A stretch of DNA of 64,000 nt from Helicobacter fennelliae (GTDB taxonomy: Bacteria; Campylobacterota; Campylobacteria; Campylobacterales; Helicobacteraceae). The notes under the pieces are model-generated. The model was not told where the DNA came from and did no database searches. It worked only from the letters and a program-made list of their open reading frames with translations. Of this stretch, positions 8,792-18,388 are shown piece by piece. Each line of letters starts with the position of its first letter. Positions within the stretch are counted from its first letter, which is position 1. The stretch is taken from positions 62,001 to 126,000 of the forward strand of contig NZ_UGIB01000002.1 of the NCBI RefSeq assembly GCF_900451005.1. Reading direction: 5' to 3'. Made by a program: the position numbers and the translations under genes.

Positions 8792-9041
8792 AATATTTGC
8801 CCTAGCCTTGCCAAGTGTAGTTTTTAGTGCAGACTTGACAAGTATAGTCAATAAAATATCAAGTTGGATACAAACAGCCCTTACAGCTATTGGGACAATC
8901 ATTATCATTGCAGTAGCAATTTACTTTATGAAAAATCTTGATCGATGGAAAGAGATTTTTCTTGTGTGTTTAGGCATTGTGCTAGCAACTCTTGGCATTA
9001 TGAATGCTCAGGCAATTTCAAATTTTCTTTTCAGCTCATAG
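8775..9041 (+). CDS. virB2: VirB2/TrbC-like pilin subunit of a T4SS
   Basis: This 88-residue protein has a signal-peptide-like N terminus (MKKLLKIFALALPSVVFSA) and two hydrophobic helices separated by a short charged loop (FMKNLDRWKEI), the typical VirB2/TrbC layout. AAGGGGG precedes ATG at 8775, which is preferred to the upstream in-frame ATG at 8736. It is followed by virB3-like and virB4-like remnants in the usual order. It appears intact, but the surrounding apparatus is broken, so it is unlikely to form a pilus from this locus. Confidence 0.75.
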   Translation: MKKLLKIFALALPSVVFSADLTSIVNKISSWIQTALTAIGTIIIIAVAIYFMKNLDRWKEIFLVCLGIVLATLGIMNAQAISNFLFSS

Positions 9042-9056
9042 CAAAAGAAAAAATGA

Positions 9057-9319
9057 ATGCTTATTGTAAGCGAAACACGCGTTGCTAATATACGAGAGCT
9101 GACTAAAAAAGAGAAGTTTTTAAGGCTTAACATAAAGTCTTGGGTGATTTCTATAATGTGCGGGTTAATTAGTAATCCTCACTAGGACTTTATAGCTTTG
9201 CGCTCTTTTTTGTATTGCTTGTATTTTTTTATGTGATTGAATTCTTTGATGATGACATTGTGGATATTGCAATGAATACCTTGCAATTAAAAACAGGCAT
9301 TAATGTGTATTATCCATAA
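9057..9319 (+). pseudogene. virB3-like remnant with one frameshift
   Basis: From ATG 9057 the frame reads TRVANIRELTKKEKFLRLN and stops at about 9182 (ISNPH then stop). The continuation LGLYSFALFFVLLVFFYVIE ending at 9319 is in another frame. Joined, the product is a VirB3-sized inner-membrane protein with a KKEKFLRLN-type motif before the membrane helix, much like Helicobacter tfs VirB3 as I recall it. It sits between virB2-like and virB4-like sequences. Confidence 0.65.
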
Positions 9320-9327
9320 GGCTTATT

Positions 9328-11669
9328 ATGAACTTCACAGAAAAAATCAAAAAGAGTCTTTTTAATTTTTTGTTTGATTCATTACCAAATCAATACTCTA
9401 TTTGTGAGGAGAATAATATTCTAGGACTATTTGATGAATCTTATGTCCTCACAAAGACCGAGAATTTTGTTGGTGGGATTACACTCAAAGGCATAAATTA
9501 TAATGCAATCACAGAAAATGATACGCTTGATCTTATGCTTTCGCGTATTAATGCCTCAATGCTTTGAGCGATGATATTGAAGCGCGTATTGTGGTGAAAC
9601 GCCGACAATTAACTTATAATAGAGAATATAATATTGCTAATCCTTATGCTGAGAAGATTATCAATAGCTGTGAGAAAAAAGAAAAAGTATTTGTCAATCA
9701 TTACTTTATTTTATTTGAGACCAAAAATAAAGGAGCAAAAGGCTTTTTTGAAAAGAAAAAGCTTGAGCTTATAACTTCTATCAAAGAAGACACTCAAAAC
9801 AATATCACCTATACCAATAAGCTTGCTATCATTAAATCTACGATTGAGCGCGTTATACAAACACTCAGTGCGTATGAACCAAAGCAATTAGATTCTGTTG
9901 AGATATTGCGATTGTATGCTGAATATATCAATGGAGTCTATATTCCAATTACACCAAGCAATGGGCTTTTGACAGATTCTTATATTGCAAGCACTATCTC
10001 ATTTCATAAAGATTATTTTATACAAGATTTTAATAACAATAGAGTCTTTAATCGCTTTATTGGTATTAAAGCTTATGATAATGAAGAGATAACAAGCCTC
10101 ACTATCTCATCTATCTTGCATAGTAGCTTTGAGCTTGATATATATTTAAGTATTGATTCTATCTCCAAAGAAAAAGTACAAAGCATTGTCAAAAATAAAA
10201 TCAAATATGCACCAAATATAGCAAAAGGTGATTTAAGAGAGCTAAAAGAGCTTATAGATTCTGATCGATTGTATATGCAGAACTTCTCTTATACAATCTT
10301 AGTCAAAGCCAAATCAAAAGAAGAGCTTAATGAAGCTTCTTCTATCATCATTAATGAATTAAAAAATGCTGGACTCATTGCTGTGTATGAGACATTGAAT
10401 TTACAGCCTACATTTTTTAGTTTATTTCCTAATAAATCATTTCTCAATGCGCGCAAAAGAATCCATACAAGCAAGACCATTTCATCAATGATTTTATTTG
10501 AAAAAGAATATATAGGAAAAACAACAAATAGCTTTGGCAATACGTCTGTAACAATATTAAAAATCAATCTATGTCGCCATTTTTGTTTAATTTTCATATC
10601 AATGAAGAAAAAAACATTGTAGGACATATAATGATAGTTGGAGGCACAGGAGCTGGAAAGACTACACTTGTATCTTTTTTGATTGCCAATTTCTTTAAAT
10701 ATGATATTGACATCTTAGCCCTTGATAGACTTAATGGGCTTTATTCTGTTGCTGAATTTTTAAATGGTGAATACAATCAAGGTGATAATTTTTGCATTAA
10801 TCCTTTCACTTTACCCTATGATAGTGAAAATATCACATTTCTCAATCTGGTTATGTATGATGATTGGCATTAATATTAATGCCACAACTGCCGAAGAATC
10901 AGAAAAGATTAAAGCGATTGAAAAGGTTGTGCGACATGCGTATGAAATCTTAACTCCTCAAAACAAAGAATTTTCACTCAAAGATATTAAAGATTCTATT
11001 GTTAAAACAGGAGATTCTCATATCCCTATACAGCTTGAGCGGTATCTAGCTAATCCACTTTTTAATAAAACTTATGACGCATTGCAATTTAATAAGAAAT
11101 TCACAACACTTAATATGGACTTTATTGTTGATGATGAGAAAAATGCAGGACTGATTGCCCAATATCTTTTTCATAAAATGATCTATCGGGCTAAAAATAG
11201 CGATAAAGGTTTCTTTATCTTTATTGATGAGTTTAAATCCTATCTCTCAAATGAAGTGTTTAATGAAAGAATCAATCTTACACTTACCCAAGCGCGAAAG
11301 CTAAATGGTGTGCTTGCAATGGCATTTCAAGATATGCACCAACTTGATAATGTCAAAAATGCAGATTCTTTTATCCGCAATCTAGGCAATATTATTATAT
11401 TTCCTACCAAAGATATTGAAGTATTCAATAAATACAATATCCACCTCACTCAAAACGAACAAGCTTTCTTGCTTAATACAGGGCAGAATGAAAGAAAAGT
11501 GTTGATTAAAAATCTAATTGAAAATCAAAGCAATATCATTGATGTCAATCTTGCCAAACTTGGCAAATATCTCAAAATCCTCTCCTCTAATTCAGAATCA
11601 GTGCAAAGAATCAAAAAACTCAAACTTAGCAATAACCCATTGTGGAAAGAGGAATTCTTAAATGGTTAA
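9328..11669 (+). pseudogene. virB4-like T4SS ATPase, three frameshifts
   Basis: Four consecutive open segments (9328-9567, 9564-10622, 10571-10873, 10764-11669) lie in changing frames and together give a VirB4-length ATPase of about 780 residues. The Walker A motif GGTGAGKTTL is near 10640 and the Walker B-like FFIFIDEFKSYLSN near 11220; QARKLNGVLAMAFQD follows. Frame changes fall near 9560, near 10560 (just upstream of Walker A) and near 10855. No single frame codes a complete ATPase, so this is a decayed gene unless several sequencing errors coincide. Confidence 0.8.
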
Positions 11670-12156
11670 TATTTATAACTTCATTATGGACTTATTTATA
11701 AGCATAAGCAATAAATTTGTCAATAATATTATTCCAAATCTAGCAAGTCTATTCCGCCTTACAGAGCTTTTGAATTTTATTGGTATTACTTTGATTGTAA
11801 TTTATTGTGTGAAAAAGATCCAAGAGGGAGATTTTTTAAATTGGAAGAATCTAGCCCAACTTATAGTCTTTTTGCTGTATCTAGGATTTTTTAATTGGGT
11901 AGCTAAAAATCCATCAACTTATATTAATTACTTTAGCACACTTGTAGAATACCCCGCAAATGCCATTATCAAAGCAATTGCAAATGCTACACAAGATTTA
12001 CAACAAAATGTGAGTGGAAATTATAAAGGCGGTGTAGATTGGCTTATTCAAAAAAGCTATGAAGCTGGAACGCAAGTTATGGAAAGAGCCATTCCTAGAT
12101 TCTCATTTGCTATAATTCCAACTACACATTACCTACGCTTAATAGCAATACAATAA
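11662..12156 (+). CDS. VirB6/TrbL-like membrane protein, truncated
   Basis: The protein starts 8 bases inside the end of the virB4 remnant and has several hydrophobic helices (LIVFLLYLGFFNWVA and others), as in the N-terminal part of VirB6/TrbL channel proteins. At 164 residues it is far shorter than the usual 300 or more, and the last residues (IIPTTHYLRLIAIQ) look like unrelated sequence, placing a deletion junction near 12110. Downstream genes are not T4SS genes, so the element ends here. Confidence 0.55.
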   Translation: MVNIYNFIMDLFISISNKFVNNIIPNLASLFRLTELLNFIGITLIVIYCVKKIQEGDFLNWKNLAQLIVFLLYLGFFNWVAKNPSTYINYFSTLVEYPANAIIKAIANATQDLQQNVSGNYKGGVDWLIQKSYEAGTQVMERAIPRFSFAIIPTTHYLRLIAIQ

Positions 12157-12175
12157 ACAAAGGAGAAAAAACAAG

Positions 12176-12682
12176 ATGAAAAAACTACTAGCATTTATAT
12201 TTTTAACGTGTAGTGTGGCGTTTGGTGCGGAGAATCTAGCCACAAATCAAGCACAGATTCACACTTTTAAATCCAAACAAAATGATGGCATAACAATCAA
12301 GATTCAAGAGTTGCAAGGCACAAAAAAGTGGATTGCAGAAATGAGCGATTATTTTATGTTTAGGGTGATAGATTTTGAGATAATCCACAATGGAAAATTG
12401 CTTCTCAAAGGCAGGGCAAATGTCCATCCAAATAGCTATCTTGGCGGTGAGAGTGATACTGCGGAAAATGGCGTTGGTTATGACGCGGTAGAATTTTGGA
12501 ATGAGGGCTATGATAAAGGCAAATGCGCTTTGTCGATTAGAATCCAAGATGAGCCCATAGATGAAAACGATAAAGAACAAAGACTAAAAATCAGTGGAAA
12601 TTTAAGCGATTGTGTGTCGCTTAAAGGTATTGTGCTAAAAAATAAAATTTTTTATAGGGTTAGCGAGGAGCAGGGCAAATGA
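12176..12682 (+). CDS. Secreted protein of unknown function upstream of cysT
   Basis: A clear signal peptide (MKKLLAFIFLTCSVAFGA) precedes a 150-residue, probably beta-rich soluble domain with two cysteines near the C terminus. AAAGGAGAAAAAAC precedes ATG. Its stop overlaps the cysT start (ATGA), so the two are translationally coupled. No known family was recognised; it does not look like a sulfate-binding protein, which would be about twice as long. A periplasmic role linked to the transporter, or a secreted immunity-type protein placed here by rearrangement, are both possible. Confidence 0.5.
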   Translation: MKKLLAFIFLTCSVAFGAENLATNQAQIHTFKSKQNDGITIKIQELQGTKKWIAEMSDYFMFRVIDFEIIHNGKLLLKGRANVHPNSYLGGESDTAENGVGYDAVEFWNEGYDKGKCALSIRIQDEPIDENDKEQRLKISGNLSDCVSLKGIVLKNKIFYRVSEEQGK

Positions 12683-13527
12683 ATCTTTCTTACATTGCAA
12701 ACAAATCCTTTGCTAAAAAACCATCGATTTTGCAGGGCTTTGGACTTAGCTTTGGGCTTGGAATGACATATTTTAGTCTGCTTGTGATTATCCCACTAAT
12801 CGCGCTTTTTGCCTTTAGCTTTAAGCTTGAATGGGCAAAATTTGTAGAAATCATTAGCGATTCGCAAGTGTTAAGCGCGTTAAAATTCTCGCTTTCAACC
12901 GCGCTTTTTGCCGCGACTATCAATCTCATTTTAGGATTTATCGTGGCGTGGAGCTTGGCGCGATATGACTTTTTTGGCAAACGGCTTTTAGAAGCCCTAA
13001 TCGACTTGCCTTTCGCACTCCCCACCGCCGTAGCGGGAATCGCAATCGCTTTTTTGCTATCTAGCAACGGCATAGTCGGCAAGGCATTTTTGCTAATTGG
13101 CGTGGATTTAGAGGGGCGCAGTTTTGTAGCGGTTGTCGTGGCACTTATCTTTGTGGGGATTCCCTTTGTGATTCGCACGCTAGAGCCTGTGATAAAGGAT
13201 TTGGATAAAGAGAGTTTAGAAGCAGCAGGGAGCTTGGGAGCGAACTTTTATCAGAGCTTTTATTTTGTGATTTTGCCATCTTTAATCCCCTCTGCGCTGA
13301 TAGGATTCGCATTAGCCTTTGCGCGGGGGCTTGGCGAGTATGGCTCAGTGATTTTTGTCTCAAACAATATCCCATTTGAAAGCGAAATACTGCCACTTTT
13401 AATCGTTAAAAAGCTGGATTCGTTTGATTATCTAGGTGGGAGCGCGGTGGGCGTATTTATGATAACCGTAGCGTTTGTGATTTTGTTGCTTATAAATTTG
13501 CTAGGGCAGTGGCAAAAACGCGCGTGA
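12679..13527 (+). CDS. cysT: Sulfate/thiosulfate ABC transporter permease CysT
   Basis: This inner-membrane permease of 282 residues has six predicted helices. The motif AWSLARYDFFGKRLLEALID is followed by LPFALPTAVAGIA, and the EAA loop that docks the ATPase is LEAAGSLGANFYQSFYFVIL near 175-195. ARGLGEYGSVIFVSNNIP is characteristic of CysT/CysU. It is the partner of the next gene. Its G+C content looks higher than the toxin island. No CysA ATPase or Sbp/CysP binding protein is encoded on either side in this window. Confidence 0.85.
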   Translation: MNLSYIANKSFAKKPSILQGFGLSFGLGMTYFSLLVIIPLIALFAFSFKLEWAKFVEIISDSQVLSALKFSLSTALFAATINLILGFIVAWSLARYDFFGKRLLEALIDLPFALPTAVAGIAIAFLLSSNGIVGKAFLLIGVDLEGRSFVAVVVALIFVGIPFVIRTLEPVIKDLDKESLEAAGSLGANFYQSFYFVILPSLIPSALIGFALAFARGLGEYGSVIFVSNNIPFESEILPLLIVKKLDSFDYLGGSAVGVFMITVAFVILLLINLLGQWQKRA

Positions 13528-13553
13528 TTTGTAGTAATTCAAAAGGGGTAGAA

Positions 13554-14363
13554 ATGAGAAATGTCGAGCCAAAGGCATTGCAATATGTTTGCATTGGCAT
13601 TAGCTTTATTTTTTTAGGCATTATGGTAGCACTGCCTTTAATCATCGTCTTTGTGGAGGCATTTAGCGAGGGAATTGCTGTGTATTGGGAGGCGTTAAGC
13701 GATGAATACACGATTAAAGCGATTCTTTTGACGCTTACCTGCGTGGCGTTTGTTGTCCCGCTTAATGCAATTTTTGGCACTTTTATCGCATACTCTATCG
13801 CAAAGTTTGAGTTTAAAGGCAAATTTATATTATCAAGTCTTATTGAGATTCCCTTTGCCGTTTCACCCGTGATTGTGGGGCTTTGCTTTGTGCTACTCTT
13901 TGGCAATAGCGGGTTTTTTGGGGAAATTTTAAACGCGTGGGATATAAAAATCATTTTCGCCCTCCCTGCGATAATCCTAGCAAGCGCGTTTGTAACCTTT
14001 CCATTTGTCGCCAAAGAACTCATCGCCCTAATGCAAGAGCAGGGCAAAGAAGAAGAGGAAGCCGCCATAAGTCTTGGCGCAAACGGCTGGCAGAGCTTTT
14101 TTAAGGTAACTTTGCCAAATATCAAATGGGGGCTTTTCTATGGTGTCGTGCTGACAAATGCGCGGGTAATCGGCGAATTTGGCGCGGTGGCGGTGGTAAG
14201 CGGGAAAATCATAGGGCTAACCACCACGATGCCTTTATACATTGAGATTCTCTACAATGATTATCTCTACACGGCGGCGTTTGCTGTGGCAAGTGTGCTA
14301 ACGCTACTTTCAATCATCGCGCTCATTTTGAAATGTATCATTGAAAAATATGAAAGGGCGTGA
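13554..14363 (+). CDS. cysW: Sulfate/thiosulfate ABC transporter permease CysW
   Basis: The second permease subunit has six helices and the CysW signature LIEIPFAVSPVIVGLCFVLL, then the EAA loop EEEEAAISLGANGWQSFFKV near 178-197 and ARVIGEFGAVAVVSGKIIG. ATG 13554 is preceded by AAAAGGGG and is a better start than ATG 13509, which overlaps the end of cysT. CysT and CysW would form the membrane channel. The operon stops after this gene; a spacer of about 70 bases leads into unrelated envelope/toxin genes, so the ATPase must come from elsewhere if the transporter works. Confidence 0.85.
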   Translation: MRNVEPKALQYVCIGISFIFLGIMVALPLIIVFVEAFSEGIAVYWEALSDEYTIKAILLTLTCVAFVVPLNAIFGTFIAYSIAKFEFKGKFILSSLIEIPFAVSPVIVGLCFVLLFGNSGFFGEILNAWDIKIIFALPAIILASAFVTFPFVAKELIALMQEQGKEEEEAAISLGANGWQSFFKVTLPNIKWGLFYGVVLTNARVIGEFGAVAVVSGKIIGLTTTMPLYIEILYNDYLYTAAFAVASVLTLLSIIALILKCIIEKYERA

Positions 14364-14431
14364 AGGCGCGAATTTTAGCAAGATTTGCAAGATTGGCGCG
14401 AATCTAAATCAAAAATAATGGAGTGTGAGTA

Positions 14432-15481
14432 ATGCAAAATATAAGCAAAATTTTAATGATTCTATGCCTTTGCTTGTTGGCAAATATAGCGGTGGCAGAG
14501 GATGAGGATATTATTAGTTTAGAGAGATTAGAGCAAATTAAAAAAGAGCAAAATGAATATTGGCTACAATTTTTAGCCAAAGCTCTTTATTATGATGATT
14601 CACCTGATGCTTTGGCAAGACTCGCTTTTGCTAAAAAGCACTTCACGCCTTTGTGGTATGAAATCATCACCAATAACAAAGGGCAAAAAGTCGCGAAATG
14701 GACTTGCTTTAACAATGAAGCCGAGAGATTTTGTCCCTATCGCCTAAAAGCTCCCATTAAGCTAAAAGGCACGCTTACCATCAAGCCAAACTACACATAT
14801 TTTGAAGGTTGCGATGATATGCCTATGTATGTTTCATTTAAAAATGAGGATTTATTCTTAACTGAAATGGAATTTTTGACATATAGTAATTTGCAGATAA
14901 AGCCCACTTCGCGCAATCAAAAAGAAGTATTAGCAAAGATTCCCAAATGGCTGCTTGATGGATTTGCTGGGGAGGTGAGCTATAAAGTGGAGTTTGAAGT
15001 GGCAAATATGAGCGGATATATAAGCGATGTTTGGAGCAATCAACAGCAAGATATAGCTTTGATAGCAGACTATTCTGCGTGTGGCAGTGGAAGCTATGAA
15101 AGCTATCTTGTAGCTGATAATATTAAATTTATCAAAAAATTAAGCGAAAAGAAATACGAAACATTAGAGCAATATTTAGAAGCAGAAATGATAAGCGCGA
15201 ATGCTTTAAGGGTATTTCAGCTTAAAACAAACGATGATTTTGTAAATCTGCGAGAATCCCCAAATGGTGCGATTATAGCACGAATCTACAAAAAAGACTT
15301 TAGCGATATTTTAGTGATAGAAGTCCCACAAACGCGTTTGCTAGGATTTAATCAAAATCAAAAGATTGATATATATGATAAAGAATGGTATAAAGTAATT
15401 TATTTCCCGCCAAATACGCGCAAGACAAAGGACGCAAAAGCGGGATTTATCCATAAATCACAGATTGATTTTGATGAATGA
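14432..15481 (+). CDS. Secreted protein with C-terminal SH3-like domain
   Basis: Signal peptide MQNISKILMILCLCLLANIAVA leads into about 220 residues of unrecognised domain with paired cysteines. The C-terminal segment about 262-349 looks like a bacterial SH3 domain (DDFVNLRESPNGAIIARIYK, then EWYKVIYFPP and AGFIHKSQID). A paralogue with the same layout is at 25332, and both sit beside YkuD/L,D-transpeptidase-like sequences. Inference: a periplasmic peptidoglycan-binding protein, possibly an immunity factor for that enzyme class. The pairing is suggestive, not proof. Confidence 0.55.
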   Translation: MQNISKILMILCLCLLANIAVAEDEDIISLERLEQIKKEQNEYWLQFLAKALYYDDSPDALARLAFAKKHFTPLWYEIITNNKGQKVAKWTCFNNEAERFCPYRLKAPIKLKGTLTIKPNYTYFEGCDDMPMYVSFKNEDLFLTEMEFLTYSNLQIKPTSRNQKEVLAKIPKWLLDGFAGEVSYKVEFEVANMSGYISDVWSNQQQDIALIADYSACGSGSYESYLVADNIKFIKKLSEKKYETLEQYLEAEMISANALRVFQLKTNDDFVNLRESPNGAIIARIYKKDFSDILVIEVPQTRLLGFNQNQKIDIYDKEWYKVIYFPPNTRKTKDAKAGFIHKSQIDFDE

Positions 15482-15491
15482 ATCATAAAAA

Positions 15492-16082
15492 ATGGGAGTG
15501 CAAAAAATAAAAAAGTTAAGTTTAGCGATTTTAATTGTCGTGGCAGTTGCTATGGCTTTTGGTGCGGTTATAAGCGTGAAGATTTTAAATGTAAATCAAA
15601 GCGATTTGCATTCATTGCAAGGCGCACTTAAAGGCGATGTAATCGATTCATTGCTTGTCAAAAAAAGCGATAGAGTGCTAAAAGTGTTGGCAAAAGATTC
15701 TACAAACGGCGAAATCTATGTCGCCAAAACCTATCATATCGCACTAGGTGGCAATCCTCAAGGACACAAAACGCAAGATGGCGATAGCAAGACGCCTGAG
15801 GGGCTTTATCTCATTGATAGCAAAAATCCAAAATCGCGCTTTTATCTTAATCTTGGCATTTCTTATCCAAATAGTGCAGATTTAGCACAGGCAAAGGCGC
15901 GTGGCGTGAGTGCGGGAGGCGATATAAAGATTCACGGATTGCGTAATGGGCTTGGATTTTTGGGGAAGTTAAGCTACATTGCGGGTGATTGGACAGATGG
16001 CTGTATCGCGGTGCTAAATGATGAAATCAAAGAGCTATATGAGAGCGTCAAAGTCGGCACAAAGATTATGATTTTGCCCTAA
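15492..16082 (+). CDS. L,D-transpeptidase-like (YkuD/YafK-type) protein
   Basis: An N-terminal hydrophobic anchor or signal (residues 8-30) precedes a YkuD-type catalytic domain. Signs are GNPQGHKTQDGDSKTPEGLY, then IKIHGL near 152 and the catalytic Cys motif DWTDGCIAVLND near 170. These enzymes act on murein peptides (crosslinking, trimming or lipoprotein attachment) in the periplasm. The wording is closest to the YafK subgroup. It lies 10 bases after the SH3-like gene, apparently in one transcript. It may be housekeeping or an effector-type enzyme; the membrane anchor favours housekeeping. Confidence 0.72.
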   Translation: MGVQKIKKLSLAILIVVAVAMAFGAVISVKILNVNQSDLHSLQGALKGDVIDSLLVKKSDRVLKVLAKDSTNGEIYVAKTYHIALGGNPQGHKTQDGDSKTPEGLYLIDSKNPKSRFYLNLGISYPNSADLAQAKARGVSAGGDIKIHGLRNGLGFLGKLSYIAGDWTDGCIAVLNDEIKELYESVKVGTKIMILP

Positions 16083-16214
16083 ATCTAGCGCGAATTTGCA
16101 ATTTAGATTCGCGTGAATTTGGTGCGAATCTAAAAGGGTGCGCGAATCTAAAAAGGGCAATTTTTCGCTAAAATTGTGCCTTTTAAAATTTAAATTTTAA
16201 ACGGAGCGTGAAAA
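16083..16214. other. Intergenic stretch with repeated GCGAATCTA-type words
   Basis: The spacer holds several short inverted copies of GCGAATCTAAA / AGATTCGCG, able to form hairpins, ahead of GGAGCG and ATG 16215. They could form a terminator for the YkuD gene. I cannot assign a promoter with confidence. Confidence 0.3.
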
Positions 16215-17468
16215 ATGCAAAAATTAAGCAAAATGTTAGGATTAGCAGTCGTGGCGATTGTATGTAGTGCGTGTTATAACAAAGCGACAACGCAAAAAAG
16301 CAAAGAATCGTTACAATCTTTATGTGAATCACACGACAAACCCGCTTGTTTTGAGCTAAAAAAGATAGAATTGAGTGAGCTAAATGAGCCAAAGCCTTAT
16401 CAGCTGTGGGATTTTATGGACGATTTTTGGGATATGTGTCATAGGTTTAGCTACATTGTCCCCCAAGCTTGCGATGAGCGCGACAAAACAGCACAGCGAT
16501 ATATCCGCGCCGTGCTGGCACTGCCAAAAGATGAAAAAGGCTCTTATTACATTCAAAAGTTGGATTTACTCTCTCACCAAACAGGTTCTTTAAATCCGAA
16601 AATCTTGCAAATGGCTTCATCGGCGCGCGATGAGATTATCGCTGAATTTGAAAAAGATTGCAACGCAAATGACACTCAAAGCTGTGCTATGCTGACTTCT
16701 TTTTATTACGGCTTGTTGTTGAGTTGGGATATTGACTACATAGAAATTTTGCGCTCTTATGATGGAGAGGTTCATAAAATCTATGCGCCTAAATTTCAAG
16801 CCGTAGCGCAAAAGGCTTGCGAGCTAGGAGACGCTCGCAGCTGTATGAATGGAGCGGCTTTTTATTATTTTTATAAACCAAAGCAAGATTATGCGGTGGC
16901 AAGGGATTTTGGCAAAAAGCTGTATTTATTGCTTAAAAATGCCAAAATTCAAGGCAAACTTAACATAAAAGACGCTGAATATCTAGCTACTTTGGCGCGT
17001 ATAGAAGCTACGCGTGATGATAAAGATGACAAAGCGGAGCGAAAGCAATATATGCTTGATTATTTTAAGGCAGGTTGTGATGATTTGCAAAGTGGCGTGG
17101 TGTGCGATAAATTTGCCAAAGCCTATGATGATAATAGGGAGTCGTATTATGTGAGTTATAATATGCCTGAGCTTATCAACCAAAAACAAGCCTTGCATTA
17201 TTATGATAAGGCGTGTGCTTTGGGCGTGGGTTGTATGCGTTTAGCGCAAATTTATCTTTTTGGCGAAGTGGTGAGCAATAAAGAAGTAAAACAAAATAAC
17301 GCAAAAGCAAAGCACTACTTTACTAAGGATTGTGATAGTGGTGTTGATGATTATGAATGTGGCATTGATGGCGATGATAATGTTTGCTCGGCAAGCAATC
17401 CAAGCTGCTTTATAAAGAGATTAAGCCCAAAAGAGCTTGAAAATTTAGATGAGAGCATTTTTAATTAA
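16215..17468 (+). CDS. Cysteine-rich Sel1/TPR-like lipoprotein
   Basis: The N terminus is a lipoprotein signal with lipobox VCSAC (Cys near residue 20). The 417-residue body is helical and carries Sel1-like repeats with spaced cysteine pairs: CELGDARSCMNGAAFYY, ACALGVGCMRLAQIYLFGE and CDSGVDDYECGIDG. This resembles the Hcp (Helicobacter cysteine-rich) protein style, although the repeats are fewer and irregular. Sel1-like proteins usually act as protein-protein scaffolds in the envelope. The function here is unknown. The next gene starts 11 bases downstream, so they probably form a pair. Confidence 0.6.
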   Translation: MQKLSKMLGLAVVAIVCSACYNKATTQKSKESLQSLCESHDKPACFELKKIELSELNEPKPYQLWDFMDDFWDMCHRFSYIVPQACDERDKTAQRYIRAVLALPKDEKGSYYIQKLDLLSHQTGSLNPKILQMASSARDEIIAEFEKDCNANDTQSCAMLTSFYYGLLLSWDIDYIEILRSYDGEVHKIYAPKFQAVAQKACELGDARSCMNGAAFYYFYKPKQDYAVARDFGKKLYLLLKNAKIQGKLNIKDAEYLATLARIEATRDDKDDKAERKQYMLDYFKAGCDDLQSGVVCDKFAKAYDDNRESYYVSYNMPELINQKQALHYYDKACALGVGCMRLAQIYLFGEVVSNKEVKQNNAKAKHYFTKDCDSGVDDYECGIDGDDNVCSASNPSCFIKRLSPKELENLDESIFN

Positions 17469-17479
17469 AATTTATCAAT

Positions 17480-18010
17480 ATGGAATTTTTGGATTTAATT
17501 TTTTTATTATTTTTCGTTGTCGCAGGGGCGGACACACTTTATTCGCAAGGGCGTAGAGCAAGGGTTTTGCTCTTTATTTTTTGGAGCTTTTGGCTTTGCC
17601 TTTTTGCTTACGCGCTTGTTGAGATATTTTTACTTGCCCCACTTAAAGGAATAAATTTAAAGGACTTTTTTGCCCTTACATTTGCGATAATACTTTGTAT
17701 CGTGGGTTTGGCAAGTCTTATTTTGCATAAAAAATTCCCAAATTTTTGGCTTTTTTATCCTTATGTGTGCTTTTTTGTCGGCATTGCGGTGTCTAATGTT
17801 TGGGGTTTGTTTGATGAAGTGCCACGCAACAAAGCTACTTATGTTGATGATGATGAAATTTATCTTTGGCGCACACTAGCAGGGCTTTTTGTGGCATTTA
17901 GTTTGGCTGGACTTTATACACTTTTTAAGCGCAAAAAACTTATCTGCACGCTCATTTTTGTAACGATTTGCTTGCTTTTTTTGTGGAGTTCTGTGCATTT
18001 TAGCACTTAA
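17480..18010 (+). CDS. Multi-spanning membrane protein, unknown
   Basis: This 176-residue hydrophobic protein has about five predicted membrane helices and a soluble loop near residues 115-133 (DEVPRNKATYVDDDEIY). No family was recognised. It follows the Sel1-like lipoprotein by 11 bases. Its position at the left border of the toxin island makes a membrane immunity protein possible, but nothing in the sequence demonstrates it. Confidence 0.45.
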   Translation: MEFLDLIFLLFFVVAGADTLYSQGRRARVLLFIFWSFWLCLFAYALVEIFLLAPLKGINLKDFFALTFAIILCIVGLASLILHKKFPNFWLFYPYVCFFVGIAVSNVWGLFDEVPRNKATYVDDDEIYLWRTLAGLFVAFSLAGLYTLFKRKKLICTLIFVTICLLFLWSSVHFST

Positions 18011-18040
18011 ATTTCGCGCTATTGTGAGTCGCCCAAATGA

Positions 18041-18385
18041 AACATAAAGCAAAATCCACAAAACAATAACGCAAAATCCACAAGTGAATCTAGCGAAGAT
18101 TCAAGCGAATCTAATGCAAAATCTAGTAAAAATTCAAACAAGGATTCACAAAAAGAAATCCTAGAAATGTATTTTAGCTATGGGGAGAATTGCAAGAAAA
18201 TAAAAACAGATTCCAAAATAGAAAGCGATGTGAATCTGCATATCCTTACACAAGGATACAATCTAGGCGAATCACTAGCAATCACACTAGAATCTGACGA
18301 TGGTAGGATAATCAATGCAAGTGGCATAGTAAATAAAAATGGCGAAATAGCGATATATAATGTATTTACAAAAAATAAGGAGTAA
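18041..18385 (+). pseudogene. 3' remnant of a T6SS-type adaptor: Ser/Asn linker plus YFSYG module
   Basis: In one frame after the stop at 18038 the sequence encodes a Ser/Asn/Glu-rich linker and then EILEMYFSYGENCKKI followed by NLHILTQGYNLGESLAITLE. It matches the C-terminal part of the adaptors ending at 20305, 33664 and 37911. The PAAR-like part is missing. The only ATG (18167) lies within the YFSYG module. It sits 3 bases before a Tae4 gene, so the cassette lost its adaptor head but kept the module next to the toxin. Confidence 0.65.
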
Positions 18386-18388
18386 AAA

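Noticed and set aside
8775-12156. Functional conjugation system
   Set aside because: virB3-like and virB4-like sequences are frameshifted, virB6 is truncated, and no relaxase, VirB8-VirB11 or coupling protein is present.
12690-14125. Antisense frames of 162-211 codons over cysT and cysW
   Set aside because: Both sense genes are unmistakable ABC permeases; the opposite frames are compositional shadows in a locally G+C-richer stretch.
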